DNA of 64,000 nt, taken from contig CM046848.1 of the NCBI GenBank assembly GCA_025618425.1, positions 22,905,955 through 22,969,954 on the forward strand. Reading direction: 5' to 3'. Shown in pieces: positions 56,411 through 64,000 of the stretch (positions are counted from its first letter, which is position 1; the number at the start of each line of letters is the position of its first letter). The notes below the pieces were generated by a model, which searched no databases, was not told where the DNA came from, and saw only the letters and a list, made by a program, of their open reading frames with translations. The DNA is from Heliocidaris tuberculata. Its lineage: Eukaryota; Echinodermata; Echinoidea; Camarodonta; Echinometridae. The position numbers were made by a program, and so were the translations under genes.

Positions 56411-56885
56411 GTGATACTTTTTAAAGCACATTTCGTGAACTATAATAATTGGTAGTGAGTCACTAACATGCTTATGATATTGATATTGGTGATGTGTTAT
56501 GCTAGTTCTTCTTTGGATTGTGATTAATTGGATGATAATAATTTGTAATAATATGTTATATTATTGTTAGTTGTGGTTGATTTTGGTGGTGGAAGGTGGT
56601 AGTGGTGTTAATATTAATTGCGATTAGAAGTATGATGCACAGTAGTTCAGTAATGCATGGTGGCGATTTCAATAAATGAAGATGGCTTTGTCTCAAACAG
56701 AGTGCAATAGAGATCAGATATTTAAAATAGGGATAAGAGAAAAGAAACTTCTTTTTTTTGCAGAGAAAGGAGAAAAGAATTTAAATCATAGACTGGAAAT
56801 ACAAAGATGTAAATTCAAATTTAGTCGGGGATAACGTAAAGAGGGAATGAGAGGAAATGGTAGTGAGAAGAAAAAGATGGATAGA
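56411..56885. other. Single-copy DNA, no gene seen
   Basis: No feature recognised. Confidence 0.5.
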
Positions 56886-56970
56886 GTGAGAGAGAGAGAG
56901 AGAGAGAGAGAGGGGGGTTGAAAACACTGATATAAAAAGAGAAAGAGAGGGGATGTGAAAACACAGATAT

Positions 56971-57008
<38 letters not shown>
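56886..57008. repeat. Two (GA)n blocks
   Basis: (GA)n at about 56888-56911 and 56979-57008, with a short G run between. Confidence 0.95.
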
Positions 57009-57012
<4 letters not shown>

Positions 57013-57745
57013 GTCTGTAATATACCCTCAAATACATCAGACCACGAAGCTCCCGAAGATACGAGCTGTCTTGTTCAATATAACCGCCGAGCACAGCCAA
57101 TAGGAGACGTCCTCCACAAACAAGCAACCCCGCTCGCTTGCTCGCGAGCCGGTGCGGCGGGTGGACTTCCCCTAACCAACCATCTCCCTCTTATTTCACA
57201 TCCTCGGTCATTTTCCGAGGGACTTCAGCTCGCCAAGCCCCAGAGCGACATGCGAAGCCGTCTCTCGCTTCATTCATCCGGTAGCGCGCTTGGGAAGAGG
57301 AACTCATCCACACATCCTCCGATCGCTCTCGCATCAGCAAGACGGGCAAACGGGGTTCGGTGCAATACTCCACGACATCTCGCCTTCATTCCAATTTCCT
57401 CCACTTCGTCATCAACATCACCACCTCTCTCCTCCTTGGACACCAGTGGTCCTGGCTCTTCTTTTTTAATTAGTCTCCACGAATCATTAATAACCCGCAC
57501 CACACTAGATGAATCACACGCAACGGGATTGACGTTATTACAGTGGTGCTAATAGGACATCTCAGAGCATCATATGGATAGATAAGTAACATACTATGTA
57601 CGCCTTATAGTAAAACTGCCATTCGGATTATTCACATCGTAGCCATATCATTTTGAACGAAAGACATTTCTAATAATCCTGGAACTTAAACTCTCTGCGC
57701 CGGATTGTGGACTACCAATAAATTCACATTTTGTTCAGGTAAGCT
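57009..57745 (+). promoter_or_regulatory. Candidate promoter and non-coding first exon with splice donor
   Basis: GC- and CpG-richer than anything nearby. It contains a CCAAT box (AGCCAATAGG, 57089-57098), the palindrome GCTCGCGAGC near 57143 and no TATA box. A 180-codon ATG frame at 57010-57552 (Ser/Thr/Pro-rich, no known family) covers most of it but so do frames on the other strand. The segment ends at TTCAG|GTAAGC (57738-57743), a near-consensus 5' splice site. Past it the DNA becomes AT-rich for 2.5 kb, as introns often are. I read it as a possible transcription start and first exon of a rightward gene outside the window. Confidence 0.35.
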
Positions 57746-60298
57746 TTCATGTGGCCTTCTGTCCTTTCTCTTCTTATAAAAGCTCATTAAAGTATTTACT
57801 GAGACCTTCTTTATTTCGGTTACTCATTTCTGTCTTTATCCCCTATTTTTGCATTTAGTGCTTGAAATGCAAAAACCATATCTGAAAGATGACACTACTA
57901 ATATATATACAAAAAATAATTGTATTTAATAAAAAAATAAAACATGGTATTTCAAAGCAACATTCAGTTTAATGTTTTAATGTTTTTTGTTGATGTTTTT
58001 TTTTTAAAGATTTTTCTTCTGTATACCCTTGAGTTTATTTTCTCAAGTGCTTGAAGTCAATGATTAATTACTTTGGAATATGTTTTATGTATAAATATTC
58101 TTTTAATAGAGAACGACATTTACATTAACGCGATTCCTGCTATCAAGATTGTACCACCACTGAGCTTTTTGTATGTTTGTATATATCTTTACAAACTTTC
58201 ATATCAATGTCATTGCATTTCTTAAGCACTTTTGCTTTAAGAGAGAAACTTGATAACTAAAAATATCACCAAGAAAAAAAAATGTTTAGAGCAGGAACAC
58301 ATAGTTTCATTTGATTCAACGAGAAGGAAAGTTAGAGAAAATATATAATTTGAATTTTTTTCCATCACCAGTTCATATTTTCATACAACCTTGATAAACC
58401 TCACGTTAACAAATCATTTTGAACAGGAGAAAACGTATAGTTGTAATTTTAAATAAAGATTTTCTTCACCTGTTCATATTTTTTGTGCAACTTGCATAAA
58501 CCAATCTCCTTACGTTCATTCAAATTAATAAATGACGCGTTCGCAGGTAAGCGTTGATTTAAGTGGTAGCGAATGCCCAATTTTTGACGTCACAATAATG
58601 TAATTAAAAAGCGTAAAACGTTTTTAATAGCCACTAACGACCCATGTATTCAAAGCAGGTGCCCGATTATTCGTAGTACTGCCGCGATTGACCTTGTCAT
58701 AACCCATAAAATGGCAATACGAATTGTTTTAACATTGACAATTATCTTATAATCTGCTTTTGTCTTTATTCCCACTCCTCCTTGTAAACAAATCATCATG
58801 CATGACGATGTTTTAATCACAACTACTTAAAAACGGTTTTCAATTTTAAGGAACGTTTAGGCAGACGTAGAACGCATTGTGTTATTATGGCTTCGGTAAT
58901 TGCCTGCCAAACGTTATCAATCAAACTCAACGAAACGTTATGCATAACAAATTGGTTTTAAATATACACTTTTTTTCTCTCTCTCCGAAACAGTAATATC
59001 CGTTAGCATTCGACGGTAGAAATCGCATTACCTATAGTAAGAATATTGAATTCTGAAATCTCTTTGTTCCACATTTACATCAAAGACATTAATATGATTC
59101 AAACCAAGTGACGAGCCGGTTACATAAAATACAGATGAATATATTGAATCAGCCTTCAAAATAACTACCCAAAGTTTATCATTTTGATGACATGCATGGT
59201 AAATATCCTTTTGTGTACATTGCCGAATTTTATCCTCATGCTTGAATATAATATCATATTCCATTTACTTTCATCCATTTCTGTCATACCCATCAAAAGA
59301 AAAACAAAATCTTTAAAATGTCATAGGCGTGATAAAAATTTAAAGATCGCTCTGGGACTTTTTGCGCAAACGTTTTATTGCTATCCCTTGTTTTTTGTTT
59401 TTTTTTAAATATATATATATTTATCGGAGTGCTTATATGTTACCATAATTACTTCCGATGACCAGCATGACCAGGGCTTCCCAGAGCTGAAAGGGGTTCA
59501 GAATATTGTCGGCATATACCTTTACCAGCATTTTGTTGTCGTTGACTTGTTGTTGTAAATATTTCATGAGGAACACATGTTTTGATCCAAAAGATACAAA
59601 TTCGTGCCTCAGTTCATTTTCCCATGTCGAAACCTAATCATTCACAACGATAAAAGAGGCCTCAAACGGAAAGAGTATTGAATATTAACAGAGCATGACC
59701 TACCAAGATTATGTATTAGTCGCCAGAAATATGTTTATGGACCATGTGCCCCTTTGTTGTATGTATCTTTTAAATTATTTGAAAGAGATTTAAAGTCCAT
59801 TGACTTTCCTGATTTCTAAATGAAATTTTGAATACGGTTTTTCCATATAATTTCCATAATGAACATAACTTTGGCTCTAATTCATGAATAAAAATGGCTT
59901 AATAAGCCATATGTACTCAAACATTGTTAATTCATTGTATTAGAGTTATTTTGTTATGCTGGGGTATTTACAAACTCTAGTAAAATAAATTAATAATGTC
60001 TGTACTAACACAGTCAACTTGTTTTCCATTAACAAGTTTGCTGATCTGTGGGATGATTTTCAGCTACATGTATACTTAAATCTGTTATTATTTCCCAATA
60101 CGTCCACTGATATATAATGGTACAGTTTTACATTAATGACAAACAACTTGATGATAGGATGAAATAACATTTATTGAAAATGTCATTTTAACAAAGTTCT
60201 CACTTAATCCCTTTGTAATCATGAAAGGCATCGAGAATGTCAAAGTTGGCTTATCTTAACCCATTTATTGTTTGAAGTGAACAACGAAGAAGCAATAT
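57746..60298. other. AT-rich DNA, possibly intronic; one perfect CRE
   Basis: No exon seen. TGACGTCA at 58585-58592 is a perfect CRE palindrome, and TTCGCAGGTAAGCG at 58540 holds another donor-like site. Confidence 0.5.
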
Positions 60299-60426
<128 letters not shown>

Positions 60427-62627
60427 CTTTTGATAAAAATAGACCAATCTATGTTTTGGCCATCACGTACACACTTACAAATGTCTTTGTGAAATATCTC
60501 TTACTATCCCAGAGGGATTTAAAGTTGAAACAAGCCCTATAGAAAGAAGCGAATTTATATACGGACAATTGAATTGCCTCTTCAGTTTTAAGTATTTACT
60601 ATGATCTTCTTTATTTGTTTAATTCGTACTTGGTTTACAGCATGTTTCTACGAATAAACATTTTCGGCCCTCTCAATAAATAGGAAACGTGTGAAAAAGG
60701 CGTTCGGTTGGCAGAAAAACAAACAGTATGAGCAAACGCATGCGATGCCTTGCTACCTCACGATTTATGCGTTCAGTTAGGACCATTTGAATACCAGAAA
60801 CTTTGGATGACATCTTTGTTATAAAATGTATGAATGTCATTTTCAACCCATCAAGGGGCTGTAATGCCATTGAACAGCAATGTGACACTTCTGTCATTCT
60901 GTGTCTATAGAAATGATTCTAGTGCTATGTTCAACTCTGATGCCTTTGGGAGGGCCATCGAAGGTGATGGTCGATCGTAGTAAGAACTATGTACAGCGTT
61001 AGGCTGTTTTAACTGCAGAAGGACATAAGACCAATATTACAGTTTTGGTTGTTTGTATAAGCGTACCCTTTGTTTTGATAATACACCCATTTTTTTTTCA
61101 TCTGAACATACTGAATAAAATTGGTAATATTAGTAAACAGTAAGGCCATCGTTGGGTTTCTTTATATTAAAAATGAATAATCTTCGCATGTTAAATGGAT
61201 CAAAATTTTATAGGAGAATTCCTTTCGTGTAGGTCCCATCATATTTCTCTCTGTAAAATCACTACATTATATTGAACTTTTACCTTTATGTTATTTATGT
61301 ATGTATTTATTTTTGAAATGTAAATGTAACGTGAGAAATATGAAAATAAATGAAAATGAAATGTATAAAGATAAATGGAATGTAAGACTTAAAGGCACAA
61401 AATTAGGAAAATATATATTTTGTATGTAATTTGACTAAGTATCACGTCTCAGTGCATTTCAGTTGAGGAATAAAGATAAAATGAATAGAGTATGTTGAAT
61501 ATTGTTTTGTCTACTCAGGCGTACCCGACACAAGCCCTTATCTAAGGGGTTTACGTCTTCTTCCCTGTATTACCATGCTCTTGGATTATGTTTATGTTAT
61601 TATGTATACATTAAATTATTTTTTTTTTAAATCGAATATTTTGTAAAATTTGAGAAATTACACTGGAAGAAATATTTTACTTTGAATTGAGATGAATCGA
61701 AATAAATATTTCCTTAAGGAAATTTGATCTCAAGTCCTAGAATAACCATCTGTGAATTTGCACCAAACAAACACAGCAGCACAAAACCCTCGTTGAAAAA
61801 GAAAAGAAAAAAGAAAATAGCTACATTTTTTTTGTCCACCATTTTTGTTTGAAAAGAGCGTCATGTGGCCTTGAATACACAGACGATCGATTTGACTTTT
61901 GATCGATATTTTATGAGTATCGATCGGTGATCGCCAGTGAACAAGGTTCCCAAGTCGGAAAAAACAAACAAAAAAATGACAAATATGATTATGGACGGCA
62001 TACATGCATGGGGAATTGAAGTGGTAGTGACAATTTACAAGGTACCCTACATCATGAATGGCTACTTCCCAACGCAATTCGCCGTGTTTTTTATGACATA
62101 TGTATACATGAAAGGCACTACATGGATTGTTCAATTTGTAATGATTACATGTTTTCTGTGTAGGACCTGGAAAAAATGAACAGTCGGTAAAGGGGAAAAT
62201 CTATATTCAGAGATGGCAATTTTGCCTGTTTCTTTGTCACCATGTTACAGAAAAACATGACTAATAATTTAAGAAGTTCCACTTGAGTGCAATTCGGATT
62301 CTATTCTCCTTACTTTATGGTGTTTGAAACCTTCACTTCTATTATAGTGTTATGTTCATTTGTCTGCAATGCAAAAAATATTCCCCCCAAAGTCACATGA
62401 ATTCGATTTTTCAACTTCATTACTTTGATACACGACGTGGAATAATTTTTTTTCTCCAGATTTATACCAAATTGTTCACTTCTTGCATTTCATCGCTCTC
62501 CTTGATCATTCCAAGGAGTTTTGTGATAACTCCTTGATCATTCCAATTTCCTGCAAAAAGGGCATCTATTAATTCAAGGTTATTGTATTTCACCATCCCT
62601 TTTCTACCTTTGGTCTGTCTTATGGCG

Positions 62628-62630
<3 letters not shown>
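60427..62630. other. AT-rich DNA, no gene seen
   Basis: A 134-codon minus-strand frame at 61730-62134 overlaps a plus-strand frame and has no family. ACAAGCCCTTATCTAAGGGG at 61531 is a small inverted repeat. Confidence 0.5.
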
Positions 62631-62666
<36 letters not shown>

Positions 62667-62835
62667 CTCCCACCCTCTCTCCTCTCCCCTCTGTCTCTCT
62701 CTCTCTCCCTCTCTTTATCTTGCTCTTACTTTCGTTCTTATGTCTTTGCCTCGCTATCATCCTTTATTTCCATCTTTGCATCTCGTTTTATGTATCTTCT
62801 TTTGACTCTGTTCCCCATCAGTTATTTTCTCTTCA

Positions 62836-62874
<39 letters not shown>

Positions 62875-62880
62875 AAACGT
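62631..62880. repeat. CT-rich pyrimidine tract
   Basis: (CT)n at 62631-62661, CTC/TCT-rich to 62720, and (CT)n at 62837-62874. Leu/Ser frames are artefacts. Confidence 0.92.
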
Positions 62881-63940
62881 CTCTCACAACGTTTTGTCTT
62901 CCCCTCTTTTGCGTCTGTCCTCCCTCATGTGTCCTCCGATTATGCATTCTAACTTCCATCCTGACTAATCATACATCAACTGGATTCAATGAGAAGTTAT
63001 CCGTAGCTTCTTTGGCTCACCAATTTCAATGTGAAAACGATATACAATATGCCTTTAAAAAAATCCACTTATAAGGGCAAGTAATCACTTAGCTACGGAT
63101 CATAAGCGCAAATGAAAAGAACATGGTGATGATTCAGAAATAACATTACACGTACACTCTCTTTTACTCAAACATGTTTCAGATCTACCAATTAGTTAAT
63201 GAAATAGCTATTGGAGTCTCGATTAGGTAGTGGTATAATTTGTAATAAGATAATGCATCGTAATTTCCACCAACAAAGAAAGGGGCTAGGCTAAAGTGTT
63301 ATCCGAAATGGTGCCACGATAAGGATTTGAAATTCTGCGTTAAAAGTGAAAAGGTGGAAGGAGAGCATTAAATGATATCATTTCCCTTTATTGGAAAATT
63401 GCATGAAGCCTATTAGCCTAAGTACAAAAGATAGTACAAATACTCTTATGCAGAAAGTCTTGTATATCCATTTTTACAGTGCGAATTAGAAGGAGTATAG
63501 ACACATTAAAAAAATGAGAGGAATACTATCCATGCTAGTGGAGATGTTCATTTATTTTGAACACGGGTCCCGGAAAAAGCGCGTGTTGAATTTCCGATTT
63601 AATTTTTGTTTGATGGAAGTATTTTGATGAAATTTACATTGTTTGATTGTGGCTAGTACGTTATAATTCTTGTACTTAAAAAGATGAATGACAAATACTG
63701 AGGAATAGGGGTTTGTGATAAAGAGAAAGACCTGACTGAGGATGGAGGAGTATAGGGATGGTGAATTAGAGAAGAAATATAATGGTTATGAAATTATAGT
63801 TTCACTGATGCGGAGACGCTACTGTCTGCGGCCAAAAGACGGAGTGATGAAAAATAAGAGAAAAGAGCACGAGGCAGAAACAGAACGATGGACACAGAAA
63901 TATCGAGGATCAAAGCTAAAATGGCATAACCATAGGTTTC
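62881..63940. other. Single-copy DNA, no gene established
   Basis: A 78-codon ATG frame begins at 63742 (MEEYRDGELEKKYNGYEIIV) and runs into GA-repeat translation. No domain; probably chance. Confidence 0.45.
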
Positions 63941-64000
63941 ATGAAAGAGAAAGAGAGGGGAGAGGGATGGATAGATAGTAAGAGAGATAGAGAGAGAGAG
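63941..64000. repeat. GA-rich microsatellite at the window edge
   Basis: GA/GATA units continuing past the end. Confidence 0.9.

Noticed and set aside
57010..57552. 180-codon frame as a protein-coding gene
   Set aside because: It has a real ATG but is Ser/Thr/Pro-rich without a domain; GC-rich DNA is open by chance more often. Kept as part of the promoter/first-exon candidate.

Overview
The window looks like intron or intergenic DNA from a metazoan nuclear genome. The base composition is AT-rich and there is very little protein-coding signal. It is packed with simple repeats, tRNA-derived SINEs, miniature inverted-repeat elements (MITEs) and tandem arrays. TTAGGG-type interstitial telomeric motifs, (GA)n-poly(G) compound microsatellites and tRNA-promoter SINEs would fit a marine invertebrate deuterostome. 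My best guess is an echinoderm, probably a sea urchin, but this rests on the look of the repeats and not on any gene. Nothing suggests a bacterium, phage or organelle: there are no operons, ribosome-binding sites or rRNA. I found no convincing intact protein-coding gene. Most open frames are translated microsatellites, SINEs, MITEs or satellite units, and many do not begin with ATG.

Layout. At 1-9 kb there are simple repeats, copies of a poly(G/C)-bearing MITE, and two short satellites (about 150 bp period at 4.8-5.6 kb, about 170 bp period at 8.3-8.9 kb), plus SINEs of two families. At 11.17-11.62 kb there is a complete hAT-like non-autonomous element with an 11-bp terminal inverted repeat and a perfect 8-bp target duplication. 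At 12.8-18.8 kb there are SINE-C, SINE-A, hairpin elements and another MITE. At 19-22.2 kb there are purine tracts and long trinucleotide arrays, one of them growing out of a SINE tail. At 22.3-25.4 kb there are a long-armed MITE, a short MITE and a (TTAGGG)3 block. At 28.1-30.2 kb a pyrimidine-rich block with a 13-copy, roughly 55-bp minisatellite is followed by a 264-bp (AAG)n tract. At 30.3-31.6 kb there are three inverted-repeat elements.

The most striking architecture is at 33.7-42.0 kb. A diverged CACACTGTG-rich satellite (S1) is followed by a 586-bp (AGT)n array, then a 490-bp (ACT)n array with regularly spaced ATG units, then what appears to be the same satellite in the opposite orientation (S2). 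The block therefore has the order S, AGT, AGT-inverted, S-inverted. A decayed non-LTR retrotransposon reverse-transcriptase C-terminus, on the minus strand, abuts the (ACT)n array. At 42.7-43.2 kb a MITE has inserted into a tandem repeat, leaving a recognisable target duplication. The rest is mostly AT-rich single-copy DNA with purine tracts, further MITEs, a few CpG-rich islets carrying transcription-factor-like motifs (16.5, 36.6, 38.6 and 47.9 kb), and one candidate promoter/first-exon segment at 57.0-57.75 kb. That segment ends in a good splice donor and may belong to a gene lying to the right.

No set of genes here can be said to work together. What the sequence offers is repeat biology: elements nested in arrays, microsatellites seeded by SINE tails, and large inverted arrangements.
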